From the NCBI GenBank assembly GCA_947375135.1, contig CANCER010000001.1:124001-188000 (forward strand): DNA of 64,000 nucleotides, read 5' to 3'. This document shows, piece after piece, positions 35,854-46,049 of this stretch; within the stretch, counting starts at the first letter, position 1, and every line of letters starts with the position of its first letter. This DNA comes from Comamonadaceae bacterium (GTDB lineage Bacteria > Pseudomonadota > Gammaproteobacteria > Burkholderiales > Burkholderiaceae_C). Made by a program: the position numbers and the translations under genes. The notes under the pieces are model-generated. The model was not told the DNA's origin. It did no database searches and was given only the letters and a program-made list of their open reading frames with translations.

Positions 35854-38775
35854 ATGACCGTCCCTGCCACCCGCCCCAGCCTTGCCGAACTCGAAAACAA
35901 CAGCGAGTTCGTTGCCCGCCACATCGGCATCACCGATGCAGACGAACAGCACATGCTGGCGGTGATTGGCGAGCCCAACCGTGCCGCGCTGATTGACAGC
36001 ATCGTGCCGCGCAGCATTGCGCGCACCAGCAAAATGGCGATTCCGGATGCGGTGACCGAGGCGACTGCACTGGCGGAACTCAAAGCCATGGCGGGCAAAA
36101 ACAAGGTACTTAAAAGCTTTATCGGCCAGGGCTATTACGGCACGCACACGCCCGGCGTGATCCTGCGCAACATCCTGGAGAACCCGGCCTGGTACACCGC
36201 CTACACGCCCTACCAGGCCGAGATTTCGCAGGGCCGCATGGAAGCGCTGGTGAACTTCCAGACCATGGTCTGCGACCTCACCGGCATGCCCATGGCCAAT
36301 GCCTCCATGCTGGACGAAGCCACGGCTGCCGCCGAGGCCATGACGCTGGCCAAGCGCAGTGTCAAAAGCAAAAGCAACATCCTGGTGGTGGCCGGTGACT
36401 GCCACGCCCAAACCCTGGAGGTGCTGGAGACCCGCGTCGCACCCTTGGGCCTGGAAATCCGCGTGGCCAATTCCGCCGACGAATGGGCTGCCCTGCTGGA
36501 AGGCGACTACTTTGCCGTGCTGGCGCAATACCCTTCCACCAGCGGCCGCATCGACGACCTGCGTGCCGACGTCACCCAGGTGCACGCCAAACAGGCCGCG
36601 TTTATTGTGGCGGCCGACCTGCTGGCCCTGACCCTGCTGGCGCCTCCCGGAGAATGGAACGCCGACATTGTGGTTGGCACCACGCAACGCTTTGGCATGC
36701 CGCTGTGCAATGGCGGCCCGCACGCCGCCTACATGGCCTGCCGCGACGAATACAAGCGCTCCATGCCCGGCCGTCTGGTCGGCGTGAGCGTGGACGTGCA
36801 CGGCAACCCGGCCTACCGCCTGGCGCTGCAAACGCGCGAACAACATATCCGCCGCGAAAAGGCCACCTCCAACATCTGCACCGCGCAGGTGTTGCCGGCC
36901 GTGGTGTCCAGCATGTACGCCGTGTACCACGGCCCCGCCGGGCTCAAGCGCATTGCCCAGCGCGTGGCCACCTATACCGCCATTTTTTACAAGGGCCTGC
37001 AAAGCCTGGGTTACACCCCGACCAGCAGCACCGCCTTCGACACCCTGACCGTGCGCTGCCGCTCGGCCTTTGAGGCGCTGGAACTGATGGACCGCGCCGT
37101 GGCCCATGGCGCGAACCTGCGCCTGTCCTGGGCGCAGTACGTCAGCGTCTCGCTGGACGAAACCACCACGCGCGACGACATCGCCCTGCTCTGGTCGCTG
37201 TTTGCCGCAGAAGGCCAGGCCCTGCCGACGGTTGACGCGCTGGCCGCTGACGCCACACCGCTGATCCCCGCAGCGTTGAGCCGCAGCAGCGCCTTCCTCA
37301 CGCACCCGGTCTTCAACAGCTACCACTCCGAGACCAGCATGCTGCGCTACATCCGCATGCTCTCGGACAAGGACCTGGCGCTGGACCGCAGCATGATCCC
37401 CCTGGGCAGCTGCACCATGAAGCTCAACGCCACCAGCGAGATGATTCCCATCACCTGGCCCGAGTTCGCCAACATCCACCCCTTTAGCCCGCCCGAGCAG
37501 CGCGAAGGCTATGCCGAGCTGGACCGCCAACTGCGCGCCTGGCTGTGCGCCGCCACCGGTTACGCCGGTATCAGCCTGCAACCCAATGCTGGCAGCCAGG
37601 GCGAATACGCCGGCCTGCTGGTCATTCGCGCCTGGCATGCCTCACGCGGTGACAGCAAGCGCAATATCTGCCTGATCCCCAGCAGCGCCCACGGCACCAA
37701 CCCCGCCAGCGCCACCATGGCCGGCATGCAGGTGGTGGTCACCGCCTGCGACGCCCATGGCAATGTGGACATGGCCGACCTGCAAGCCAAGTGCGAGCAG
37801 CACAGCGCCAATCTGGCGGCGGCGATGATTACCTACCCCAGCACCCACGGCGTGTTCGAGACCCAGGTGAAAGAACTCTGTGCCCTGGTGCACCAGCACG
37901 GCGGGCGCGTCTATGTAGATGGCGCCAACATGAATGCGCTGGTCGGCACGGCAGCACCCGGTGCGTTCGGCGGCGACGTCAGCCACCTGAACCTGCACAA
38001 GACCTTTTGCATTCCCCACGGCGGTGGCGGCCCCGGCGTTGGCCCGGTGTGTGTGGTCGAAGACCTGGTGCCCTTCCTGCCCGGTCACGGTGCCGGTGGC
38101 ATCAGCAGCAAGGGGGTGGGTGCCATCTCGGCTGCACCGCTGGGTAACGCGGCCGTGCTACCGATCACCTGGATGTACATCCGCATGATGGGCGCCGATG
38201 GCCTGAAGCACGCCACCGAGGCCGCCATCCTGGCCGCCAACTACATCAGCGCACGCCTGACCGACGCCTATCCCACGCTGTACGCCAGTGCCGGCCAGGA
38301 CGGCAGGCCCGGCCATGTGGCGCACGAGTGCATTCTGGACCTGCGCCATTTCAAGGAGACCTGCGGCGTCATGGCCGAGGACGTGGCCAAGCGCCTGATG
38401 GACTATGGCTTCCACGCGCCCACCCTCTCCTTCCCCGTGCCCAACACGCTGATGGTGGAGCCTACCGAGAGCGAGAGCCTGGCCGAGCTGGACCGCTTTA
38501 TCCACGCCATGCTGGCCATACGCGCGGAAATCGCGCAGGTGGAAAGCGGTGCTTGGCCGCAGGACAACAACCCGCTCAAGCACGCACCGCACACCGCAGC
38601 CTGCGTGGTCGATGCGGCGTGGGACCGCCCCTATTCGCGTGAACTCGGCGCCTTTCCGCTGGCGTCTCTCAAGGCGGTGAAGTACTGGCCTACCGTGGGC
38701 CGGGTGGACAACGTGTATGGCGACCGCAATCTGTTCTGCAGTTGCGTGCCAGTGGCCGGCTTCGCCGACGCCTGA
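35854..38775 (+). CDS. gcvP: glycine dehydrogenase (decarboxylating), P protein
   Basis: 973 residues from the ATG at 35854; the track ORF starts 48 codons earlier with sequence unlike the family. It opens with [20 protein letters not shown]. The PLP Lys is in [20 protein letters not shown] in the C-terminal half, next to the glycine-rich loop. Single-chain length fits proteobacterial GcvP rather than the split GcvPA/PB. It releases CO2 from glycine and loads the remainder on GcvH. In an autotroph this also handles glycine from photorespiratory 2-phosphoglycolate salvage. Confidence 0.97.
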   Translation: MTVPATRPSLAELENNSEFVARHIGITDADEQHMLAVIGEPNRAALIDSIVPRSIARTSKMAIPDAVTEATALAELKAMAGKNKVLKSFIGQGYYGTHTPGVILRNILENPAWYTAYTPYQAEISQGRMEALVNFQTMVCDLTGMPMANASMLDEATAAAEAMTLAKRSVKSKSNILVVAGDCHAQTLEVLETRVAPLGLEIRVANSADEWAALLEGDYFAVLAQYPSTSGRIDDLRADVTQVHAKQAAFIVAADLLALTLLAPPGEWNADIVVGTTQRFGMPLCNGGPHAAYMACRDEYKRSMPGRLVGVSVDVHGNPAYRLALQTREQHIRREKATSNICTAQVLPAVVSSMYAVYHGPAGLKRIAQRVATYTAIFYKGLQSLGYTPTSSTAFDTLTVRCRSAFEALELMDRAVAHGANLRLSWAQYVSVSLDETTTRDDIALLWSLFAAEGQALPTVDALAADATPLIPAALSRSSAFLTHPVFNSYHSETSMLRYIRMLSDKDLALDRSMIPLGSCTMKLNATSEMIPITWPEFANIHPFSPPEQREGYAELDRQLRAWLCAATGYAGISLQPNAGSQGEYAGLLVIRAWHASRGDSKRNICLIPSSAHGTNPASATMAGMQVVVTACDAHGNVDMADLQAKCEQHSANLAAAMITYPSTHGVFETQVKELCALVHQHGGRVYVDGANMNALVGTAAPGAFGGDVSHLNLHKTFCIPHGGGGPGVGPVCVVEDLVPFLPGHGAGGISSKGVGAISAAPLGNAAVLPITWMYIRMMGADGLKHATEAAILAANYISARLTDAYPTLYASAGQDGRPGHVAHECILDLRHFKETCGVMAEDVAKRLMDYGFHAPTLSFPVPNTLMVEPTESESLAELDRFIHAMLAIRAEIAQVESGAWPQDNNPLKHAPHTAACVVDAAWDRPYSRELGAFPLASLKAVKYWPTVGRVDNVYGDRNLFCSCVPVAGFADA

Positions 38776-38788
38776 TAGAGTCAGGCGC

Positions 38789-41074
38789 TTGAACCGCCTC
38801 ACCCCCACCTTGCTCTCCTTCGCCCTGGGCGCGCTGCTGCTCGGCAGCGTGCCGCCGAGCGCCGTGGCGCAGGTGGCCGGGTTCCAGGACACGCCACGCA
38901 TCACCGTGGTGCTGGCCGGTGGCGGGGCCAAGGGCTTTGCCCACCTGGCGCTGCTGCGGCGCCTGGAGCATGACCACATCCAGATTGCCAAGATCATTGG
39001 TACCAGCATGGGCGCGGTCATCGGCAGCCTGTATGCCAGCGGCATGTCCACCCAGCAAATTGAAGCCGTCATCGGCAGCCTGGACCCCGGCCGCGTCGGG
39101 CTGGACCAGTTGGACCGCAATGAACTGCCGCACCGCATGCGCGAGTACCAACAGCGCTATCCCGTGGACCTGGAGCTGGGCGTAAAAAACGGTCAGCTCA
39201 CCTTCGCCCGCGGCATGAGCGACGGCCAGCGCTTTCTGACCCTGATGCAGGAGCTGACGGCCAACGTCGCCCCCAACAGCAGCTTTGACCAGCTCAAAAT
39301 CCCGTTCCGGGCGGTGGCCACGCGCTACCGCGATGGCGAGCTGGTGTCGTTTGACCACGGCAGCCTGGCCCTGGTGGTACGCGCCAGCATGGCCGCACCC
39401 GGCGTGTTTGCGCCGGTGGAAATTGAGGGCGAGACCTATGTGGACGGCGGCCTGGTCGCCAACCTGCCGGTAGAAGTGGCACTGCGTGAAGGCGCCGACA
39501 TCATCGTGGCCTCTTACCTGGGCGACACCGACAAGATTGGCGCTCCCCAGGACGCCGGCAACGCCTTGACGGTGGCCAACCGCATGCTGGACATCCTGAT
39601 GCGGCAAAACGAGCGGCGCAACATCGCGCTGCTGCGCCCGCAAGACATTCTGGTGCGCCCGCAGTTGCAGGACTTCGGCTTTGGCAGCTTTGATCAACCG
39701 TCGGCCATCATCCGGGCCGGTGAAGAAGCTGTGGACGCGCAGGACAACCGCTTCAGGCTCCTGGCGCAGGTGGCAGGCCTGCGGCCTGCCGACATGACCG
39801 CGCCGGCACCCGACTTCACGCAACAGGCCATCACCATCGCCCGGGTGCGAACCACCGGCACCCGGGACGTGGCGGCCACCTTTATTGAACGGGAATTGCA
39901 CGCACTGCTGGGGCAGCCCTACCAGGCCCACACCGTGAGCCTGAAACTCGATGCGCTGTATGCCAGTGGAAATTTCGAGCGTCTCAACTACCAGCTCAAC
40001 CGGCTGCAGGATGACCAGTACGAACTGGTCGTGGATGTGAACGAGAAGACCTACGGGCCCAATTTTCTCAAAACCAGCCTGGGCTTTTTTAGCGAGAGCA
40101 GCGGTACCAACCAGTTCTCTTTCGGCGTGGGCTATCGCCGCCCCTGGCTGACACCACAAGGGCTGGAACTGCAGGCCGATCTGCGCGCAGGCTCACAGAG
40201 TGAACTGGCCTTCAGCATGTTCCAGCCGCTGACCCCGCGCTGGGGCGTCAACGCCCACGTTGCCTTGAACAGCAGCGAGTTACCGCTCTACCGGCCCGAT
40301 GTGAGCGTGGCCCAAAAAATGGCCACAGCCACCCTGCGCCGTCAGGAGCTGGGGCTGAACCTGTCGTACGACCTGAGCCAGAAGTCCACCGCCAAAGTCG
40401 GCCTGGTCACCAACCAGACCCGCATCGCCATCGACACCGCAAAAATCATCAGCTACACCCAGGACTCCGGCCAGACGCTGACCTACAAGCTGCAAGACGG
40501 CCAGTGGGAATTTACCGGTCTCAACGCCCAGTTCACTGCCGACTTGCTGGACTCGCCCTCCTTCCCCACGCGCGGCTACTACCTGAACGTGGAAGGCGCG
40601 CAGGGCGTGACCGGCACCAGCCAATACAGCAGCTTGCGCGCCAATGCCCTGTGGGCCCAAAGCTGGGGCGCGCATGTGATCAACATCGGTCTCGATCTGG
40701 GGGCCGACCACATCCTGGACTGCAGCGGCTGCACCCGCCCGACCTCGCTGGCGCCGCTGTACCTGGGTGGCTTCCAGTCCATGGGCGCCTACCAGATGGG
40801 CCAGCTCAATGGCGACCGCTTGCTGCATGTGCAGGGCACCTATATGTACCGCCTGTCAGAGGGCGGCATTCTGCACCAGCCCACCTACGTCGGTGTGGTG
40901 GCTGAGGTCGGCGACGCCTGGATCAGCAGCACGGACTTCTCGCAGAAATACAGCGGCACCGCGTTTATCGGCGTGGACAGCAAAATCGGCGACGTGTTCC
41001 TGGGCGCCGCTACGGGCAGCGGCGGCAACCGCAACTTGTTTTTGCAGTTGGGGCGGCGCTTCAGCTTGTGGTGA
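38789..41074 (+). CDS. patatin-like phospholipase fused to Omp85-type barrel
   Basis: 761 residues if TTG at 38789 is the start; this gives a signal peptide (LLSFALGALLLGSVPPSAVA) ending at AQ, whereas the track ATG lies inside gcvP. The patatin domain (about residues 35-240) has the oxyanion GGGAKG, nucleophile GTSMG and DGG of the Ser-Asp dyad. A POTRA-like segment follows, and then a C-terminal surface-antigen barrel ending LFLQLGRRFSLW. This architecture matches PlpD-type (type Vd) secreted lipases. The enzyme probably acts on phospholipids outside the cell or at the outer membrane. Confidence 0.9.
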   Translation: MNRLTPTLLSFALGALLLGSVPPSAVAQVAGFQDTPRITVVLAGGGAKGFAHLALLRRLEHDHIQIAKIIGTSMGAVIGSLYASGMSTQQIEAVIGSLDPGRVGLDQLDRNELPHRMREYQQRYPVDLELGVKNGQLTFARGMSDGQRFLTLMQELTANVAPNSSFDQLKIPFRAVATRYRDGELVSFDHGSLALVVRASMAAPGVFAPVEIEGETYVDGGLVANLPVEVALREGADIIVASYLGDTDKIGAPQDAGNALTVANRMLDILMRQNERRNIALLRPQDILVRPQLQDFGFGSFDQPSAIIRAGEEAVDAQDNRFRLLAQVAGLRPADMTAPAPDFTQQAITIARVRTTGTRDVAATFIERELHALLGQPYQAHTVSLKLDALYASGNFERLNYQLNRLQDDQYELVVDVNEKTYGPNFLKTSLGFFSESSGTNQFSFGVGYRRPWLTPQGLELQADLRAGSQSELAFSMFQPLTPRWGVNAHVALNSSELPLYRPDVSVAQKMATATLRRQELGLNLSYDLSQKSTAKVGLVTNQTRIAIDTAKIISYTQDSGQTLTYKLQDGQWEFTGLNAQFTADLLDSPSFPTRGYYLNVEGAQGVTGTSQYSSLRANALWAQSWGAHVINIGLDLGADHILDCSGCTRPTSLAPLYLGGFQSMGAYQMGQLNGDRLLHVQGTYMYRLSEGGILHQPTYVGVVAEVGDAWISSTDFSQKYSGTAFIGVDSKIGDVFLGAATGSGGNRNLFLQLGRRFSLW

Positions 41075-41087
41075 AGTCCGTTCGCGC

Positions 41088-42062
41088 TCAGCGCATCCGG
41101 CAAATAACCGGGTGTGCAGGGTCACTGCTCCACTCGAACCAGCCGCCGTCATACACGCTGATGCGCTCCCAGCCCATCAACCAGGCGTAGAAAAATGCCA
41201 GCGAAGCGCGCCAGCCGGTACCGCAGTAAAACGCAATCTGCATCTCAGGGCCTATGCCAGCCTCACGCCAGAGTGCGGCAATCTCGGCAGCCGGCTTCAT
41301 GCGGCCCAGCGCATCCTGAAAGCTGCCCATGCTGTTGACATCGCCGTCGCTGCCGGCGTGGCCCCAGAGCGCGCCCCTGATTTCGCCCCGGGCCGTGATG
41401 TAGCTGTAGCCTGAGGTTTCGCCCTGGTATTCGGCACGCGTGCGGATGCTGACCAGTGCGGCGTCTGCCCTGGCCAAATGCGCCTTGGCTTGTGCGGTGT
41501 CGATCAGGTATTCCGGGCGCGCCACCCTGCGCACTGGCTGTGCAAGGGCAAGGTCCGCGTAGCACCCCGGTGGCGAGGTCTGTGGCTCCCTGCCCTGGAG
41601 CGCATGTCCGGCAGCGCGCCAAGCGGCCATGCCACCATCAAGAAGTCGCACGTCCTGCACACCCGCAACCAGCAGCAGGTGCGCCACACGCGCCGCTGCC
41701 AAGAGGTTGACGCCGTAGAGAATGACGCTGGTGTCAGGGCCCATACCGGCCTGCTGCAAGACACACAGCAATGCGGCATCCGGCACCTTGTTCCAGAAAG
41801 GCAACTGCTCAAACTGCCGGGTGTCCAGATACTGTGCACCGGGAATGTGGCCGCCACCATAAGCTGCATGGCCCTCACAGGCTACTTCAAACAACTTCCA
41901 ACCCGCCTTCGGTGCGGCTGCAACGGGCTGGTCCTTCAGCAGTGCGGCCAGCCAGTCCACCGACACCAACTGTCGCCAGCGCGGCAGGTCCCGCCGGAAG
42001 CCTGCACAAGCAAGTTCAGGCGGTGCAGGCGGCAGCAACCCGCCCCGGAAGGGGCCGCTCAA
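41088..42062 (-). CDS. tandem-rhodanese sulfurtransferase
   Basis: Two rhodanese modules are visible. The N-terminal one (LVSVDWLAALLKD to LLDGGMAAWRAAGHAL) lacks a catalytic Cys, and the C-terminal one has AFYCGTGWRASLAFFYAWLM with the active Cys and the downstream Arg. This fits SseA/thiosulfate or 3-mercaptopyruvate sulfurtransferase. The start is uncertain: no ATG is available after the hydrolase stop; TTG at 42062 gives 324 residues, and GTGs near 41970 would start directly at the domain. It lies just downstream of the dienelactone hydrolase gene on the same strand. Confidence 0.85.
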   Translation of the reverse strand: MSGPFRGGLLPPAPPELACAGFRRDLPRWRQLVSVDWLAALLKDQPVAAAPKAGWKLFEVACEGHAAYGGGHIPGAQYLDTRQFEQLPFWNKVPDAALLCVLQQAGMGPDTSVILYGVNLLAAARVAHLLLVAGVQDVRLLDGGMAAWRAAGHALQGREPQTSPPGCYADLALAQPVRRVARPEYLIDTAQAKAHLARADAALVSIRTRAEYQGETSGYSYITARGEIRGALWGHAGSDGDVNSMGSFQDALGRMKPAAEIAALWREAGIGPEMQIAFYCGTGWRASLAFFYAWLMGWERISVYDGGWFEWSSDPAHPVICRMR

Positions 42063-42102
42063 GCGCGCTGCAGCACAGGCCGCGACGCTGAGCCCGAAAA
42101 CT

Positions 42103-42801
42103 TCAAACCAGGTTCTCTGACAACCATTGCAGCGTGCGCCCGCGCGCCAGGGCTGCTGCGCGCTGGTTGTACAAGGGGCGGCCCCAGCAGTTAAAGCCGT
42201 GCCCGACTCCGGGATAGGTATGGAACTGCGCCTTGGCGTTGCCGGCAAAGGCGCCCCGCACCGCAGCCACTGCCGTTGCCGGGATGTGGTCATCCAGTTC
42301 GGCATAGTGAAACAAAATGGGCACCTGAACGCCGGGTGCAAGCCCCAGGTTGTTTTGAATGCCGCCGCCGTAATAGCAAACCGCCGCGTCCGTGGTGCCT
42401 GTCGCCGCCAGTGCATAGGACAGGCGCCCGCCCATGCAAAAGCCCACCGAGCCAATCTTGCCGTTCACCTCGGGGCGCGCACGCAGGGCTTGCGCGGTAG
42501 ACACCAGGTCCTGCACGGCCTGAGGGCCGTCCAGACGCGTCATGTACTGGTAGGCCAACTGGGTATCGGCCTCCGTGTACTGCAGGTCCACGCGGGGCTG
42601 CTGGCGCCAGAACACATCGGGTGCCATCACCACATAGCCGTCCAGCGCATATTGGTCTGCCACCGCACGGATATGCGCGTTCACACCCCATATTTCCTGG
42701 ATGATGATGAGCCCCGGTCCGACCCCCTTGGGTGGCAAGGACAGATAGGCGTCAAAGGACCCGCCGTCGTGGCTGGCAATGGAAACAGTGGATGCATTCA
42801 T
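42103..42801 (-). CDS. dienelactone hydrolase family protein
   Basis: 232 residues from the ATG at 42801; the track's GTG at 42813 overlaps the AGGAG site. The catalytic Cys is in SVGFCMGGRLSYA, with IIQEIWGVN (the Glu), ELDDHIPATA (Asp) and GVGHGFNCW (His). These hydrolases open dienelactones in chloroaromatic degradation, but most family members have other or unknown ester substrates. No catabolic partner genes are next to it. Confidence 0.9.
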   Translation of the reverse strand: MNASTVSIASHDGGSFDAYLSLPPKGVGPGLIIIQEIWGVNAHIRAVADQYALDGYVVMAPDVFWRQQPRVDLQYTEADTQLAYQYMTRLDGPQAVQDLVSTAQALRARPEVNGKIGSVGFCMGGRLSYALAATGTTDAAVCYYGGGIQNNLGLAPGVQVPILFHYAELDDHIPATAVAAVRGAFAGNAKAQFHTYPGVGHGFNCWGRPLYNQRAAALARGRTLQWLSENLV

Positions 42802-42969
42802 GAGCAGGCTCACTCCTAAGGGTTAGCGGACGGGTTCGGGGTGCATTCTATGGCGGGCCGCATCCCTGCCTCCCTTGCGCACCGCCGACACAGAAGCAGT
42901 TTATGATTTGGCCAACATACATTGAATTGCGCGTGCCATGGACTGCGCTTACCTGAGAGGCCGACCCAC

Positions 42970-43719
42970 TTGACCACCTTGTCCATACCCGCTTTGCTAC
43001 GGCGCGTTCCGCTGTTTGAGAGCCTCTCGGAAGCGCAGGCACAGGCCCTCTCGGGTTCCCTTGAAAAGGTCAGGTTCAAACGTTCAGATTGCCTGATCGA
43101 GACCGGCGGACACTCGGATTCGCTGCTCATCATCCTCAGCGGTGAAGTCAGGGTCGTGGTCACCGGCGAAACCGGCAAGGAGGCCGTGCTGGCCACGTTG
43201 GGCGCTGGCGAATGTGTGGGAGAAATGGGCCTGCTGGACAACGCGCCGCACGATGCCACCGTGATTGCGCAGACGGCTGTCGATGTGCTGGTGCTCAATC
43301 GCAGGGCGTTTCAAACCTGCATCAACCAACACCCCGTCATGGCTATGGCCGTCATGCGCAGCCTGGTCGGACGTTTGCGCCAGGCCAACCAGAAAATTGC
43401 TTCCTTGGCGCTGGTCAGCGTCTACGGGCGCGTGGCACAGCATCTGATCAGCGCGGCCACGGCCCACCCTTCCGGCGAATTGCTGATCGAGAAAAAATTG
43501 TCCCCGGTCGCCATCTCCAGAGTGCTGGGCGCCTCCCGGGAAACCATTGGTCAGACCCTCAAGACGCTGGAGAACCAGACTTTTATCGAACGCATGAACA
43601 GCGGCCAGTTCAAAATCAATCCGCAGGTTCTGCAGAACCGCTCAGAACTGGAATTACAGATTCCACTCAACGTGCACCAATACAACCGCGGCATGACCGA
43701 GCAGGCCAGCGTGCATTAA
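42970..43719 (+). CDS. Crp/Fnr-family transcriptional regulator
   Basis: 249 residues from TTG at 42970 with GAGAGG upstream; a further TTG at 42922 is the track start. The N-terminal cyclic-nucleotide-binding-like barrel includes ILSGEVRVVVTGETGKEA and GAGECVGEMGLLDNAPHDAT. The helix-turn-helix is SPVAISRVLGASRETIGQTL. There is no N-terminal Cys cluster of the FNR type, so oxygen sensing by a 4Fe-4S cluster is unlikely. A Crp-like or Dnr-like ligand is possible. The target is not evident. Confidence 0.88.
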   Translation: MTTLSIPALLRRVPLFESLSEAQAQALSGSLEKVRFKRSDCLIETGGHSDSLLIILSGEVRVVVTGETGKEAVLATLGAGECVGEMGLLDNAPHDATVIAQTAVDVLVLNRRAFQTCINQHPVMAMAVMRSLVGRLRQANQKIASLALVSVYGRVAQHLISAATAHPSGELLIEKKLSPVAISRVLGASRETIGQTLKTLENQTFIERMNSGQFKINPQVLQNRSELELQIPLNVHQYNRGMTEQASVH

Positions 43720-43725
43720 GCCTGG

Positions 43726-44442
43726 CTATGGGATCTGGCGATAGACCGCGTCGGCCAGTGCCATCAATGTGGCCTTGCTGACCGGCCCGGACAGGGCGTA
43801 GCCAAAACCCTGGTCCACCCAATAAAAGCTGGGCACCGGACCGCCGGGTTCAAAGCGGAACCGGGTTGAAGTGCTGCCTGCTTCGCCGCCTGCTGTGTCC
43901 ATCGCACCCAGATACAGGGTGACGCGTTGGGCCTGGCTGTTCTGAAACATGAACTGCGCGCGGGCACCGGCTTCGCCGGGCAGCAGGCGACCACCCACCA
44001 ACTCAAAGCCCTGGGCCTCCAGCCGGGGAATCTTCAGGGGCCGGCCCAGCCGCTTGGACAACCACTGCACCAGATGCTCCTGCTCGGGGGCTGCCACCTC
44101 CACCGGGTGGCGTTTCTCCGGTATGTACACGGCATAGGCAAAACCGGCCTGGCGCACAAACTCATGCAAGCTGGCGCCGGCCTGCCGGCCTGCAAAGGTA
44201 TCCGCGATGCTGCCTGGTTGCCCGTGCGACAACCAGCCCACCGCAAAGGCCAGCACCACCCCTGCTGCCATGCCGCCCCAGTGGCGCGTGCGGGCTGCCT
44301 GCTGCTGCAGGCTTGCCAGCCGCTGCGCCGACTCCAGCAAGGCCTGGGGTACGGGCTCGGCCAGCACGTCGCGATGCAGATCGCGCAAGGCCGTATCCAG
44401 CGCCTGGTCGTCGGTTTCTGTCGGTTTGCGGTGAGTGGTCAT
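43726..44442 (-). CDS. transmembrane anti-sigma factor
   Basis: 238 residues. The N-terminal cytoplasmic part (DDQALDTALRDLHRDVLAEP) is followed by one transmembrane helix (GGMAAGVVLAFAVGWLSHG) near residue 60 and a periplasmic domain with repeated sheet-like segments (GFAYAVYIPEKRHPVEVAAP). Location 16 bp after an ECF sigma gene makes an anti-sigma role likely. I see no CxxC zinc motif, so it is not a ZAS-type redox sensor. Confidence 0.82.
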   Translation of the reverse strand: MTTHRKPTETDDQALDTALRDLHRDVLAEPVPQALLESAQRLASLQQQAARTRHWGGMAAGVVLAFAVGWLSHGQPGSIADTFAGRQAGASLHEFVRQAGFAYAVYIPEKRHPVEVAAPEQEHLVQWLSKRLGRPLKIPRLEAQGFELVGGRLLPGEAGARAQFMFQNSQAQRVTLYLGAMDTAGGEAGSTSTRFRFEPGGPVPSFYWVDQGFGYALSGPVSKATLMALADAVYRQIP

Positions 44443-44458
44443 GGGGTTGCTCGCAGGG

Positions 44459-45004
44459 TCATTTCAATCGTCGCAGGTGCGGGGCCGGATGCTGCGCCAT
44501 TGCGGGCGGCTGCCCGGGCGTGGCGGCCGGCGCATCCAGCAGTTCACGCATGCGCTCCCGGGCGCGCGCGAGGCGCGACATCACCGTACCCACCGGCACG
44601 CCGGTGACCTGGGCCACCTCCGCATAGGACATGCCTTCCAGGGCCACCAGCAACAACACCGTGCGCTGGTTCAAGGGCAACTGCATCAGGCAGCGCTGCA
44701 AATCCCGCAGGTGGCCCTGGCCTGCGGCCGGAGCCTGCAACTCGTTCGCCACGGCATCCAGTTCCACGGTGCGGCCCCAGTCTGCACGGCGCTGCAAATG
44801 CCGCACATCGCTGACAAACAGGTTGTGCATCACGGTAAACAGCCAGGCACGCAGGTCAGACCCGGCCAGCCACAGCCGCCAGCGCGAGCAGGCCCGCTCC
44901 AGCGTGTCCTGCACCAGATCGTCTGCCGCCCAGGGGTCTGCCGTGAGCGCGCGCGCATAGCGCCGCAATCCCGGAATATGGTCAACGATGGCCTGGCGGC
45001 TCAT
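44459..45004 (-). CDS. ECF sigma factor
   Basis: 181 residues. Region 2 is ADDLVQDTLERACSRWRLWL and LRAWLFTVMHNLFVSDVRHL; region 4 is LPLNQRTVLLLVALEGMSYA with the helix EVAQVTGVPVGTVMSRLARA. This is a standard ECF sigma-70 architecture, paired with the anti-sigma downstream. The C-terminal Pro/Ala tail is short. The lipoprotein gene 21 bp upstream is probably a co-regulated target. Confidence 0.93.
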   Translation of the reverse strand: MSRQAIVDHIPGLRRYARALTADPWAADDLVQDTLERACSRWRLWLAGSDLRAWLFTVMHNLFVSDVRHLQRRADWGRTVELDAVANELQAPAAGQGHLRDLQRCLMQLPLNQRTVLLLVALEGMSYAEVAQVTGVPVGTVMSRLARARERMRELLDAPAATPGQPPAMAQHPAPHLRRLK

Positions 45005-45025
45005 ACCGGCTGCTGGCGGGGTACC

Positions 45026-45424
45026 TTAAGGCTTGGCGACTTGCCACACTTTGTTGAAGCCATCGCCGGTTTTGTCACCGGGCTTGCTGTCCTTGGCCCA
45101 GTAGTACAGGGGCTTGCCCTTGAGCGCCCACTGCTTTTTGCCATCGTCCCGGGTGATCACGCTGTAGTCGCCGGCGGCCTTGTCGCTGTCAGCGGCCATC
45201 AGCGGCGGCCAGTTGGTAGCGCAGGGGCCATTACAGGCCGACTTGCCGCTGCCCGCAGTGTCTTTGTCAAAGGTGTAGAGGGTCATGCCATTGGGGCCGG
45301 TCAGCACGCCATCGGCAACGGAAGCAGGCGCACTGGCCATGCTGGCACAAGCGCCCAGAAAGCCGGCGCTCAGGGACATCACCAGGGTGAGACTGCGGGC
45401 CGTTTTTTGAAATGCAAAGTTCAT
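45026..45424 (-). CDS. COG4315-type secreted-repeat lipoprotein
   Basis: 132 residues with a lipoprotein signal (MSLSAGFLGACASM, lipobox Cys near 26). The mature part contains paired repeats, LTGPNGMTLYTFDKDTAGSG with CNGPCATNWPPLMAA, and WALKGKPLYYWAKDSKPGDK. This repeat family is common beside ECF sigma genes, but the function is unknown; haem or redox ligand roles have not been shown. It heads the lipoprotein-sigma-antisigma set. The 197 bp upstream contain no gene and no motif I can name. Confidence 0.85.
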   Translation of the reverse strand: MNFAFQKTARSLTLVMSLSAGFLGACASMASAPASVADGVLTGPNGMTLYTFDKDTAGSGKSACNGPCATNWPPLMAADSDKAAGDYSVITRDDGKKQWALKGKPLYYWAKDSKPGDKTGDGFNKVWQVAKP

Positions 45425-45621
45425 GGGTTTCTCCGAAAGGTAGAGCGCAGCAAAGTGTACGCACCGGCATAAACGCCAGCCGCTGCCCGTTTATTCCCAT
45501 CTCCCGCAAAAAATGTGATTTCGCCCGATGGGCACCGTGCAGCAACACAACAGACCGCGAACCCGGCTTAGCGAGGCATGCTGCGCAATCCCGGGGCAAG
45601 CGCCGGGTCCGGTGAGATACG

Positions 45622-45957
45622 CTAATGCGTTTGCGGTAACTTCCGGCAGTCAGGCTGGTCGGAATGGGTGAAGGCCAGGCTTGCGGCGCGTTCAGGATAG
45701 TCGGCCTGCAACTCCCGCAACGCGGCGATCAACAGGTCTACCTTGGCAAGAAAGACCCGCTTGCTGACGCAAGGGTCCTGGGTGAATATCTGGGTCGAGT
45801 GCTCGGCGATTCCCGGCTCACCCGCTTGCCGTGCCCAGCTCCGCACCTCGCAGTAGCACAGCAAGGCAAGTCGCCCCAACTCTTCGTGCCGGCGCGCATA
45901 GTGCAGATCGGCAAGCAAGTCTTCAAGACCGAGTTGGATGCTGAGTGAAATAGTCAT
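45622..45957 (-). CDS. hypothetical protein, 111 residues
   Basis: The product MTISLSIQLGLEDLLADLHY continues with helical, charged sequence (RRHEELGRLALLCYCEVRSW, KVDLLIAALRELQADYPERA). I do not recognise it. It is plausibly soluble and all-alpha. The start is uncertain, since neither 45957 nor the upstream ATG at 45972 has a clear ribosome site. It sits alone between the lipoprotein gene and the Stealth gene. Confidence 0.55.
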   Translation of the reverse strand: MTISLSIQLGLEDLLADLHYARRHEELGRLALLCYCEVRSWARQAGEPGIAEHSTQIFTQDPCVSKRVFLAKVDLLIAALRELQADYPERAASLAFTHSDQPDCRKLPQTH

Positions 45958-46049
45958 GTTGCATTGCAGCATAAAACTGCAATCTGACGCTTTTCTTACG
46001 GCATAAACCCTACAAACGCCAAACGGAAAAAACGCGTCTGCCGCAATGC

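Noticed and set aside
35665-37638. 657-codon minus-strand ORF opposite gcvP
   Set aside because: Antisense shadow of gcvP in GC-rich DNA, with no recognisable motif.
43469-43719. Treating the Crp/Fnr regulator as the oxygen sensor FNR
   Set aside because: The N-terminus lacks the Cys cluster needed for a [4Fe-4S] centre.
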